A stretch of 9,183 bases of DNA, taken from the NCBI GenBank assembly GCA_018400625.1, contig JAGYMJ010000556.1, forward strand, positions 1 to 9,183, given 5' to 3'. Within the stretch, counting starts at the first letter, position 1. Every line of letters begins with the position of its first letter. The stretch is from Planctomycetota bacterium. Lineage in GTDB: Bacteria > Planctomycetota > Brocadiia > SM23-32. Of the stretch, positions 1 through 7,033 are shown in pieces. Both the position numbers and the translations under genes were made by a program. The notes under the pieces are model-generated. The model was not told where the DNA came from, did not search any database, and was given only the letters and a program-made list of their open reading frames with translations.

Positions 1-138
1 TTTTTGCAACATCGACAATTTTGTGTCGATGTGTGAAATCTAAGCGCCTAAATATGGTTCACAAAAAACTTGACATGATGCAGCAGCAAGCTTTCCATCC
101 TGGGAGTATTTCACTGAATGATTCCCTCCCGGCACGAT
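1..138. other. Non-coding strip downstream of the large gene
   Basis: It contains a perfect 9-bp hairpin (9-17 with 24-32, loop ATTTTG). A weak CTTG/CAAG stem (69-72 with 87-90) is followed on the minus strand by six T (63-68), which could be a poor terminator for the large gene, whose stop is at 139. The 9-bp hairpin lacks a T-tract on its minus-strand 3' side, so it is not a canonical terminator for that gene. Confidence 0.4.
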
Positions 139-3100
139 TTACTTTTCTCCAGTATTTATCCAATTTTCGCTCAGGGCCACAACAGGTTTCAAAGCCTGCC
201 TCACAACAGACTTTGCTGTTGGGTGATGTATCAACAAATCGGCCACAGGCGGGCTGATGGAATAGTATAACTCAACAGCCTCTTTGCCGGCATCGTTGTC
301 AAGTAAAGCCCGATCACGGAATGACCTTAAAACATCAATTTCTTCGGCAAAAGGCGTCCCATAGGCTGCTGTAGCAACAAAACACACATCAGTGCTGCTG
401 CTGTCATCACCTCCGGTTGTATCCCGGCTGTAATCGACGCTGACCTTAGTATGCGCCCCCCCGACAACTGTTTCGGTTCTGTTCTCCGGCACAATCACCG
501 GAACAGGAACTTGATCATCAAGGGCATGAAACTCCATTTCATAAACGCCTTCATTAAGTTCGAAGGTTTCACCACTTTCCAACCAGTCCGTGGGTACCTT
601 CCTGAAGATATCCACCCCTTCATCCTGTGCTATAACCCGCCAGGCAGCGCCATGATCCCGGATTTCAGGGGGTTGTATATCAACGGTCAGTTCTCCAAAC
701 TCCGTTTCATGGATGGGGACAACGATCATCGGGTCCGATATTCGGCTGTTGGCCAAACCGGTGAGGTCCTTATGGCCACCGTCCTTAAAATTAACTGTAA
801 AATGACTCACAAAATCGCCTTCCGGGCCCACAGAGTAAGATTTCTCGTATATATCTTCATCGCTGAGGGCGAAATAATCGCCGGTGACGGGATTATACTT
901 GTGCAACTCGACCACTCCAACCAGTCGGAACTGCACTTTTGTATCCACCCCTTCCGAAGGAAGTTGGAGTTGAAACAAATAGGCATCTCTCTGTTCGCCG
1001 GTCTCTTCATCCGGATAGGACATTTTATATGCAGCAGTAATCACACCATCATAGCCGTCCAGCGGTGTTATAATATCTTCCAGCAATATACTGTCGTCCT
1101 CATATTCGCAGTTTTCAAAGACCATGGTTTCGAACTTATAGCTGTGCCGGACGGTCTCTCCCTCATGTTCATAACTGACCGTATAATAATATTTCTTACC
1201 ATGATCAAGGAGACCGGGCGGCAGATCAAGGCTACCTGACACATCTAAACCACGGGATCTGAAGGCGACGTTCCCATCAACGTCCTTGATCTCCCATTCC
1301 ATCGTCTCCACCCCCGAGGGCACATCCGGGCTGTGGGTAAGCTGCGGCCCCACCGACAACGCCTCATCGGGGCTGATGTGCTCGTAGGCTTCCGTATAGC
1401 TGACGCTCAGGCTCGTTGTCTCCCCGCCTTCCAGCTCGACAGTCACATTGGCGGGCGTCTCAGATATCACCGCCAGGTCGTCGTCAAGATCACGGAACTC
1501 CAGTTCATAGACGCCCTCGTTCAGCGTCACGCTCTCGCCGCTCTGCAGCCAATCGGTCGGCACCCGGCCAAAAATATCCCTGCCCTCGTGCTGTTCAACA
1601 ACCTTCCAGGCGGCGTCGTGATCCACAGCTTGTGACGGAGTAAGATTCACTGTCAATTCTCCAAAATCCGCATCCGGGGCCGGAGTAATGATCATTGGAT
1701 CAACGATTCGCCGGTTAGGATAACCTGTAATATCTTTATTCCCGCCGTCTTCGAAATCCACCGTTATATAGCTCACAATAGAATCATCCGCACCGGAACT
1801 CGTGAAAGTCTCTTCCATATCATCTTCAGCGATATCCACAAATTTGTCGGTGATCGGATTGAATTTACACAGATCGACCACGCCATCCAGCCGGAACTGC
1901 ACTTTCGTTTCCCCCCCAACAGCGGGCAGGCCGCTGATCCTGAAGATATAGGCGTCCCCCTCTTGCCCGCTCTCCGAACACTGCCATGGCATTTTGTAAG
2001 CAATATCAACTGTTCCGTCATATCCTTCAGCGATGCTGATGGTAGAGTTGTCCGAAATGAGGTAATCTTGATAGTCGCATTCACCCTCAGAACCCGTGCT
2101 GAAAACATACGGGTATTCGAGTGTTTCACCGGAGATTTCATAGCTGAATGTATAAGAATAATTGGTTCCATGCTCGAGCACCCCAAGGGGCACGGTAAAA
2201 GCGGCGCTCACAGAATCGCTTTCAGAAGACAAGATAACTTCACCGTCATCGTCTTTAATAACCCTTTTTACAGAATCGACGTCTGCGGGGATTTCTTTCT
2301 GGTGCACGAGTTCCGGGGCGACGGATAAAGGCTCTTCGGGGTTCAGGCTAACGGGTTCGGGTGGGCCCTCGAACACGGCGATGATTATTTTATCACGGGT
2401 CATACGCACGATTTCTTCCCGGCTGCGGCTCCCTTCGATCTCATCATCACCGGTCCAGTACAGGAACTCATAGTCCTCAAAAGGAGTTGCTTCAATCTCG
2501 ACCTCTTCTCCTTCTTCGTAGGAACCTGCACCGGTCACCAGACCGGCATTATCCGGAGACCGCAGCACAGTGAGTTCATACTGGCGGTTACGGCTCTGAA
2601 AATGCGCGGTGGCTGTAATATCCCGCCTGGCATGCCATGTCTGAACCGTTTTCTGCGGATCGAAGGATTCCTCGGCGTCGAACGGACCGGACCAGTGGGT
2701 AAACTCGAAACCCGGCAGCGAGACCGCCCTCAATTGGACCTGAGTCCCTTTCTCAGCGTTCACCTCTCTGAGTATTCCGGACTCTGACCCGACATTTATC
2801 CTTCCCCTGAAACCACTGTGGAATGATTTCCACTCGCCGGGTTCACCGTAGTCAACCGTCACCAGGCCTAAAGGCAAATCAGATGCATCAATATCTTCAT
2901 GATCAATTTGGATATTGAGTTTAGCCGTTCTCGGCCGAGCGACGGCAAGGGTATGGTAGTGACCGGCCGAAACCGATCCCCGGGCCAGGAACTCTTGATG
3001 CCAGGGGTATTTTTGCCAGACGTCCATCACATAATCGACAGAGTCTTCGGCGGGGTGAGCCAGGCGGTACGGCTTTTTCTGAGGCGCGTTGTCACCGTCC

Positions 3101-6100
3101 AACCCCTCATGATTTATTCCGAGCTGTCCGTGAACATTATTCCCGAATCCCCACAGAGCTTCCCCGGAACGAACGATAGTGTATTCCCCACCGGCCGCAA
3201 CAGCGATCACGTCATCGACGTCGTCATCAAGATTGTCCTTATTGATTTCTTCAACATCCGTTTCATACTCACTCAGACTATCGCGTCCGAGCTGGCCGTG
3301 GGAGTTACTTCCCCAGGTCAGGACTGTTCCCTGGTCCGTTAAGGCGACGGAATGCGTATTCCCGCCGTCGAGGGCGATTACCTGTTGACCAAGCGCCTGC
3401 AATTTATCATCCAGTTTGGACATGAATTTCGGCTGATTATGATCTTCCGTATCCCCCAATCCGAGCTGTCCTCTGCTGTTGAGTCCCCAGGCCAGCGGCG
3501 TATTATCTTCAAGCACAGCAAATCCGTGGTCGCCCCCCGCTGCGATCCATTCCACGGCCGGCGTCCGGTGCAGCCAGGCCGTTCCGTCACGTGAAGCGGT
3601 CGCCATGTGCATGCGGGCGCCGTCAGTGCCGTAGGAATCACGATCAACATCATCAACATCCGGGTCGGGTGAAAACGCCACCGCGGTCACCCAATCGCCG
3701 TGCACATCAATCGTTTTAACATGAAGCAAATCGGGATTATTCACATCCGAACGATCTAATTCCCACAATTTCGCCAGGGCGTCGGCCGACCCCGTCAAAA
3801 CATGATCGCCGAACCGGCAGAAATCGACGGCGACGACAGCCAGAGAATGTTCGTGACCGGGCGCGCTATCCCCGAACTCAAGGACATGATTACCGCTATC
3901 CATTTCCCACAACCGCACCGTTCGGTCGAAAGAGCCGGTGAGCAGGTAATCTTCCTGGGGGTCGATAGCGACGGCATAGACCGGCGCATCGTGTTGTTGA
4001 CCGATCTCCCTGGCCAAAGTGTATTCACCGCCATCCCATTGCCAGAGACTTGCTAAGGCGTTGTTTTGGCCGCCTGAGGCACCACGCCCCCCCGCAGAGC
4101 CAACCAGAATATAATTGCCGTCATCGGTGATATCGAGCGCCATGACAGCCCGGTCATGCAGGTCACCGTCGATTTCCCATTTCCGCAGTTCTTCTTTAAC
4201 ACCGGCGTTTTCTTCCTCTTCAATTCTCCAAACACGCACCGTCCGGTCGATCGATCCGCTCACAACGAACCAGTCGTCTCCGTCGGCAAAAGTTTTCAAC
4301 GCTGTAATGGCGCCCTGATGCTCCTCAGTATCAGCAAAACCGCCGGTGTCGGCCCATAGATCTTTAAGGTAGTCACCGGTTTCAGCGTTCCAAAGCTTTA
4401 AGGCGGAATCCGCTCCTCCGGTCACAATGTAATCATCACAGGGGCTGAACGCAACGGCTGATACGGTGCTGTTGAGAACATGTTCCTGATCACCGAGCAG
4501 CGTCAACCGCGTGCCGAAGGCATCGGCATCCGGTTCACAATTCCATATTCTGACGGTGCGGTCGGCAGAGGCCGTGGCCAATTTTTTCCCATCGGAATTG
4601 TAAGCGATCGCCAGTACATCATTGTTGTGTCCAACCAGTCTTGCAATATTTATACCTGAGACGGGAACGGGCACGGGACTATGGTCCCCGGTACCATCGC
4701 CGAGCTGGCCGTCCGCGTTCTTGCCCCAGGCCCAGACGGACCCGTCGCTTTTCAGGGCATAATTATGGCGCTTGCCGGCCTCCACGGCCACCACACGCTG
4801 CAGGTAACCTGTCGGATCAGAAGGGTCAACGACCTGAACGGGCGACGGAATGGGCTCCTCGCTGACGGAGCCAACCCCGAGCTGTCCCCGGTCGTTCCGC
4901 CCCCAGGCCTGTACCGTGCCGTCCTGCAGCACCGCGAGCGAATGATATTCACCGGCGGCCACATAAACGGCTTCTTCAATTTCACCGATCATTTGCATGG
5001 TATCGACACTTTTTTCCGTCGATCCGACCCCGACCTGCCCGTATTCATTCATTCCCCATCCGAACACGCGACCGTCGGCCCGCAGCACCAGCGAGTGTTT
5101 ATGTCCGGCGGCAACAAACTGCATCGAAAGTTGATGCGCCTGGTATTTGTCGGGATAGGGAAAGGCACGCCCGAAGTCATCATCGAACTGTCTGTGCGGC
5201 TGAACCGGTTCGTAACGATCAAGCCCCTGTCGGTGGCTGGTCGAAGTCGGGTAATTCCAATGACGATTCCACCAATTTCGGACCGTTCCGGGCCAGTCCC
5301 ATCCAACTTCTTCGCTTTCAAGCTTGTCCTCGCCCTCATCGGTAAGGTAACCCGGCCAGAAGCTCCTGTGCATATGCGGCCAGGACGTATCAACCCATTG
5401 CGGGGGATCGAGAGGTTCAGCGTAATATCCCGGCATCCCCAGACGGTTGACACCGAGCTGCCCGAAAGCGTCGTAGCCCCAGGCGAGCACCGTGCCTTCG
5501 GAGGCAATGATGTTGAAAGAATCGCTGAGAAGCCCATCGGCATCTTCTTCAAAGTGAGCGCCGTCCGGAACCCAATAATGGAAAGGGTTCTCACGTGGCC
5601 CTCTCTGCATACGATAGCGCACGGAAAGCTTGTAATCCACTCCCAACCTGTCGATTCTGAGATCGGGCCAATGCACGGCCCCCTCATGATGCCATTCTTT
5701 GGTTGAACCGCTCACCCTGACGGTTCCGGGCATCTTCCCTTCCGCGCTGAGAACGGCGCCCGGTGTACCCTTTTCTTTTGCTATATCTATAAGAACCTCG
5801 CTGCCTGGATTCGTGACCGGCGTCCCGTCTTCATACAGCAGTTGCACGATTACACCGACCCGATCCCCGTCATCGATCGGATTTCCGATACCGAAACCCT
5901 TCTCTCCCGCCTGAACATCATCGTGGCCATCTTCGCTCGTCGCCAGATAGGAGTCGTCGGGTTGCTCGATATAAACCAATTCACTAGCGCGAGAGAAACG
6001 GACTTGATATGTTCCACTTTCCGTCGGCTGGAAAATCCTATGGCTGCTCACACGCGCCCAGTCGTCCCCGTCTTCGAGATACCACCCGTGAAACTTATAA

Positions 6101-6420
6101 TCAGAGGCAACGCTCAGCGATAGCATATCAGCCGATACCGGTTGGCCATAAGTCTCCGGAATCGTTTCATCACCGAACTTGATCGTTATTTCGCCGGCCG
6201 AATGGGGCTCTGCCCAAACCTCGCTGGGGTCCGCATCGTTGGCCTCAGAATCCACCATTGCTACATAAAGAGTGACGGTTTCGGTTTGGCCAAAAACATC
6301 AATAACCGTAAACTCCATACAAAAAAAGACGGCAAGCACAAACCAGAATATAGACTGGGAAAGGTAAACAGAAACCCCCTCGCTGCCTTTTATTCTTTTT
6401 TTGTGACGAATAGGGATCAT
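139..6420 (-). CDS. Giant secreted mosaic protein: nested RCC1/WD40 propellers, InlB-like repeats, duplicated module, CFI-box C-terminus
   Basis: The product has 2093 residues. The start is an ATG with CGGAG 10 nt upstream. Residues 1-45 are a basic stretch then a hydrophobic core (FWFVLAVFFCMEF), likely a signal peptide cut near VFG/Q. Residues 46-300 look like Ig/InlB-type beta domains (FHGWY near 105). RCC1 blades carry GQLG-type motifs: four before and three after residues 593-952, with a closing strand GHYHTLAV near 1153-1160. Residues 593-952 hold seven WD40 repeats. Two InlB-like (Bacterial_repeat) domains cover about 1163-1352. A three-part module occurs twice (1360-1682 and 1683-2000). 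After a short TTGGDDSSST linker, residues 2012-2093 match the CFI-box C-terminal domain (CFVATAAYG, then an LRSFRDRALL stretch). RCC1 and WD40 propellers usually bind proteins or other ligands; no catalytic motif is visible. I infer a surface or extracellular binding protein; the ligand is unknown. It is a single uninterrupted frame. Confidence 0.93.
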   Translation of the reverse strand: MIPIRHKKRIKGSEGVSVYLSQSIFWFVLAVFFCMEFTVIDVFGQTETVTLYVAMVDSEANDADPSEVWAEPHSAGEITIKFGDETIPETYGQPVSADMLSLSVASDYKFHGWYLEDGDDWARVSSHRIFQPTESGTYQVRFSRASELVYIEQPDDSYLATSEDGHDDVQAGEKGFGIGNPIDDGDRVGVIVQLLYEDGTPVTNPGSEVLIDIAKEKGTPGAVLSAEGKMPGTVRVSGSTKEWHHEGAVHWPDLRIDRLGVDYKLSVRYRMQRGPRENPFHYWVPDGAHFEEDADGLLSDSFNIIASEGTVLAWGYDAFGQLGVNRLGMPGYYAEPLDPPQWVDTSWPHMHRSFWPGYLTDEGEDKLESEEVGWDWPGTVRNWWNRHWNYPTSTSHRQGLDRYEPVQPHRQFDDDFGRAFPYPDKYQAHQLSMQFVAAGHKHSLVLRADGRVFGWGMNEYGQVGVGSTEKSVDTMQMIGEIEEAVYVAAGEYHSLAVLQDGTVQAWGRNDRGQLGVGSVSEEPIPSPVQVVDPSDPTGYLQRVVAVEAGKRHNYALKSDGSVWAWGKNADGQLGDGTGDHSPVPVPVSGINIARLVGHNNDVLAIAYNSDGKKLATASADRTVRIWNCEPDADAFGTRLTLLGDQEHVLNSTVSAVAFSPCDDYIVTGGADSALKLWNAETGDYLKDLWADTGGFADTEEHQGAITALKTFADGDDWFVVSGSIDRTVRVWRIEEEENAGVKEELRKWEIDGDLHDRAVMALDITDDGNYILVGSAGGRGASGGQNNALASLWQWDGGEYTLAREIGQQHDAPVYAVAIDPQEDYLLTGSFDRTVRLWEMDSGNHVLEFGDSAPGHEHSLAVVAVDFCRFGDHVLTGSADALAKLWELDRSDVNNPDLLHVKTIDVHGDWVTAVAFSPDPDVDDVDRDSYGTDGARMHMATASRDGTAWLHRTPAVEWIAAGGDHGFAVLEDNTPLAWGLNSRGQLGLGDTEDHNQPKFMSKLDDKLQALGQQVIALDGGNTHSVALTDQGTVLTWGSNSHGQLGRDSLSEYETDVEEINKDNLDDDVDDVIAVAAGGEYTIVRSGEALWGFGNNVHGQLGINHEGLDGDNAPQKKPYRLAHPAEDSVDYVMDVWQKYPWHQEFLARGSVSAGHYHTLAVARPRTAKLNIQIDHEDIDASDLPLGLVTVDYGEPGEWKSFHSGFRGRINVGSESGILREVNAEKGTQVQLRAVSLPGFEFTHWSGPFDAEESFDPQKTVQTWHARRDITATAHFQSRNRQYELTVLRSPDNAGLVTGAGSYEEGEEVEIEATPFEDYEFLYWTGDDEIEGSRSREEIVRMTRDKIIIAVFEGPPEPVSLNPEEPLSVAPELVHQKEIPADVDSVKRVIKDDDGEVILSSESDSVSAAFTVPLGVLEHGTNYSYTFSYEISGETLEYPYVFSTGSEGECDYQDYLISDNSTISIAEGYDGTVDIAYKMPWQCSESGQEGDAYIFRISGLPAVGGETKVQFRLDGVVDLCKFNPITDKFVDIAEDDMEETFTSSGADDSIVSYITVDFEDGGNKDITGYPNRRIVDPMIITPAPDADFGELTVNLTPSQAVDHDAAWKVVEQHEGRDIFGRVPTDWLQSGESVTLNEGVYELEFRDLDDDLAVISETPANVTVELEGGETTSLSVSYTEAYEHISPDEALSVGPQLTHSPDVPSGVETMEWEIKDVDGNVAFRSRGLDVSGSLDLPPGLLDHGKKYYYTVSYEHEGETVRHSYKFETMVFENCEYEDDSILLEDIITPLDGYDGVITAAYKMSYPDEETGEQRDAYLFQLQLPSEGVDTKVQFRLVGVVELHKYNPVTGDYFALSDEDIYEKSYSVGPEGDFVSHFTVNFKDGGHKDLTGLANSRISDPMIVVPIHETEFGELTVDIQPPEIRDHGAAWRVIAQDEGVDIFRKVPTDWLESGETFELNEGVYEMEFHALDDQVPVPVIVPENRTETVVGGAHTKVSVDYSRDTTGGDDSSSTDVCFVATAAYGTPFAEEIDVLRSFRDRALLDNDAGKEAVELYYSISPPVADLLIHHPTAKSVVRQALKPVVALSENWINTGEK
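421..1374 (-). repeat. Duplicated protein module, copy 2 (residues 1683-2000)
   Basis: This second copy follows copy 1 directly and keeps the same order. It opens with SPDEALSVGPQL. The middle domain starts at Cys1771 and ends with HKYNPVTGDY, DGGHKDLTG and RISDP around 1896. The PEGA-like part has FGELTVDI, TDWLESGETFEL and GVYEMEF. It runs into the short TTGGDDSSST linker before the CFI-box domain. The duplication is old, because the copies differ at many residues while the length stays within a few codons. Confidence 0.8.
1375..2343 (-). repeat. Duplicated protein module, copy 1 (residues 1360-1682)
   Basis: This is the first of two in-tandem copies of a module of about 320 residues. It starts with NPEEPLSVAPEL and has three parts. 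First is an FN3/Ig-like domain ending near YPYVFST. Second is a domain starting at Cys1448 whose end (KFNPITDKF, then DGGNKDITG and RIVDP around 1574) resembles the choice-of-anchor U domain. Third is a PEGA-like domain (FGELTVNL, TDWLQSGESVTL, GVYELEF, then a GGETTSLSVSY strand). By eye close to half of the residues match copy 2. Confidence 0.8.
3565..4644 (-). other. Seven-repeat WD40 propeller inserted inside the RCC1 propeller
   Basis: This segment encodes residues 593-952 of the large protein. Seven WD40 repeats can be counted from their strand motifs: TASADRTVRIW, TGGADSALKLW, SGSIDRTVRVW, a looser one with an AGGRGASGG insert ending ASLWQW, TGSFDRTVRLW, TGSADALAKLW and TASRDGTAWLHR. 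Most begin with a His-containing turn (GHNNDV, EHQGAI, QHDAPV, GHEHSL, VHGDWV). Seven is the normal number for a closed WD40 ring. The segment starts after the RCC1-type stretch VPVSGINI and ends before VEWIAAGGDHGFAVL, which resumes an RCC1 blade. The insert therefore sits in a loop between RCC1 strands and does not break a blade core. Confidence 0.85.
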
Positions 6421-6430
6421 AAGATTATGT

Positions 6431-6435
6431 CTCCG
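6431..6435 (-). promoter_or_regulatory. Ribosome binding site of the large gene
   Basis: CGGAG on the minus strand lies 10 nt before the ATG at 6420, in an A/T-rich leader. Spacing is slightly long but acceptable, and no other in-frame start upstream of the hydrophobic core has a better site. I saw no convincing -35/-10 pair in the 124-bp leader. Confidence 0.6.
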
Positions 6436-6544
6436 AATTTAGAAAATTTAGCCCATCTCCAACAAACCGCGGTCTTTATTGCCTTTAGTGAATATTAAGT
6501 CCGTCCTCAGTGCACCGCTTGGCGTCCTGGCGTACCTTCTGCAG

Positions 6545-6580
6545 CATCCCCTCCGTGCCTTGTGCCGGTGGAATGAAGAT
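6545..6580 (-). repeat. 36-bp repeat, copy A (upstream of the large gene)
   Basis: Read on the minus strand it starts ATCTTCATTCCACCGGCACA and ends GGGGATG, with A at the variable position just before GGGG. It points toward the large gene and ends 124 bp before the start codon. Similarity to copy C continues beyond the 36 bp toward the gene: 26 of the next 38 positions match without gaps. Confidence 0.9.
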
Positions 6581-6607
6581 TAAACGCTCTGCAAGTTATC
6601 AACACCT

Positions 6608-6701
6608 TTTAGCCGTTCATGCCCCCCCCCGAATCGACCGGCGTTCCCACGCGGTCGCTTCGGGGCGGGGGGCGAGCGGGGCGCATGAACGACGGTCTAA
6701 A
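6608..6701. repeat. Inner GC-rich palindrome of the intergenic element
   Basis: The left arm opens TTTAGCCGTTCATGC and runs into nine consecutive C. The right arm, read on the other strand, opens TTTAGACCGTCGTTCATGC and continues into CCCCGC. The inner parts (CCCGAATCGACC against CCCCGAAGCGACC) pair around a short loop near 6645. The hairpin at 9094-9161 shares the ATGCGCCCCGC edge and the adjacent GCCGTT/TTTAG motif on one side, so both belong to one family. Confidence 0.7.
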
Positions 6702-6721
6702 TGATTGGGACTTAGCGCTCG

Positions 6722-6757
6722 ATCTTCATTCCACCGGCACAAGGCACGGTGGGGATG
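6722..6757 (+). repeat. 36-bp repeat, copy B (inverted partner of copy A)
   Basis: It matches copies A and C except for T at the single variable position (6750). It points away from the large gene, toward the 3' end of the beta-strand protein gene. A CACTGA motif follows 10 nt after it; in copies A and C the same motif follows after 32 nt. Confidence 0.9.
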
Positions 6758-7033
6758 TCAGCGGTTTCACTGAAGACTTAGAATAAATGATACCCTAACA
6801 TTCAATTATTTTCAAGCTCATTCATGATCAGACCGGAAGATAAAAAATTTCAAAAGCGTGCCGCCCCCTTAGCGGGGGCTCTTGCCAAGGGAGTTGGCTC
6901 CCGTTTCCAATGTTTGCCCCCGTGGCGAATAACATGCCATCCCCCGGACGGGTATTTCACGAAGCTGATTATTTACTGTAAGTGTGAAGCACTTAAAACG
7001 GCACAGCGCTGTATCCCTTCCAGGGTACAATCT
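6758..7033. other. Non-coding spacer between the intergenic element and the beta-strand protein gene
   Basis: No gene is supported here. Besides the GC hairpins at 6863-6902, it holds a small AAGTG/CACTT hairpin (6979-6993) and a CCCT/AGGG hairpin just after the stop codon of the upstream gene (about 7009-7026). Short open frames occur on both strands, but none has a ribosome binding site or recognisable sequence. Confidence 0.5.
6863..6902 (-). terminator. Two adjacent GC hairpins downstream of the beta-strand protein gene
   Basis: One hairpin pairs GCCCCC (6863-6868) with GGGGGC (6874-6879) around a 5-nt loop. The next pairs GGGAG (6889-6893) with CTCCC (6898-6902). An alternative GCCAA/TTGGC pairing overlaps the second. 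On the minus strand they lie 132-171 nt after the stop codon, and T-rich DNA (CTTTTG, then six T) follows 5-20 nt later. The T-tract is not directly adjacent, so a canonical intrinsic terminator is uncertain; a REP-like structure is the alternative. Confidence 0.35.

Larger units (their letters stand above)
6545..6757. repeat. Palindromic MITE-like element with 36-bp terminal inverted repeats
   Basis: A 213-bp element lies between the two genes. Its two ends are inverted copies of a 36-bp sequence that agree at every base except one. Between them lies a second, imperfect palindrome (6608-6701), so the whole element could fold into one long hairpin. No transposase is present and no clear target-site duplication is visible next to the ends. 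This architecture fits a non-autonomous mobile element or a REP/BIME-like structure. Confidence 0.7.

Noticed and set aside
9..32. 9-bp hairpin as an intrinsic terminator of the large gene
   Set aside because: On the minus strand the sequence after the stem is TGCAAAAA, not a T-tract, so it does not fit an intrinsic terminator in that direction.
451..1239. 262-codon plus-strand open frame opposite the second duplicated module
   Set aside because: The minus-strand frame shows clear homology to the first module copy, which proves that strand is coding. The plus-strand product resembles nothing.
5049..5687. 212-codon minus-strand frame overlapping the large gene in another frame
   Set aside because: It overlaps RCC1 coding sequence completely and lacks coherent domain motifs.
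4681..5706. 341-codon plus-strand open frame opposite the RCC1 region
   Set aside because: It lies entirely antisense to well-supported RCC1 blades, its translation shows no recognisable domain, and no good ribosome binding site was seen. It is a by-product of the codon use of the real gene.
6421..6544. Sigma-70 promoter TTGTTG / CTAAAT in the leader of the large gene
   Set aside because: The spacing of 17 is good, but the transcript would start inside or after the ribosome binding site, so it cannot serve this gene in the usual way.
6510..6704. 64-codon plus-strand frame across the intergenic element
   Set aside because: It runs through the 36-bp repeat and the GC palindrome, which are explained as repeat DNA. 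Its downstream half is low-complexity translation of the hairpin. No other copy keeps the same frame over its length.
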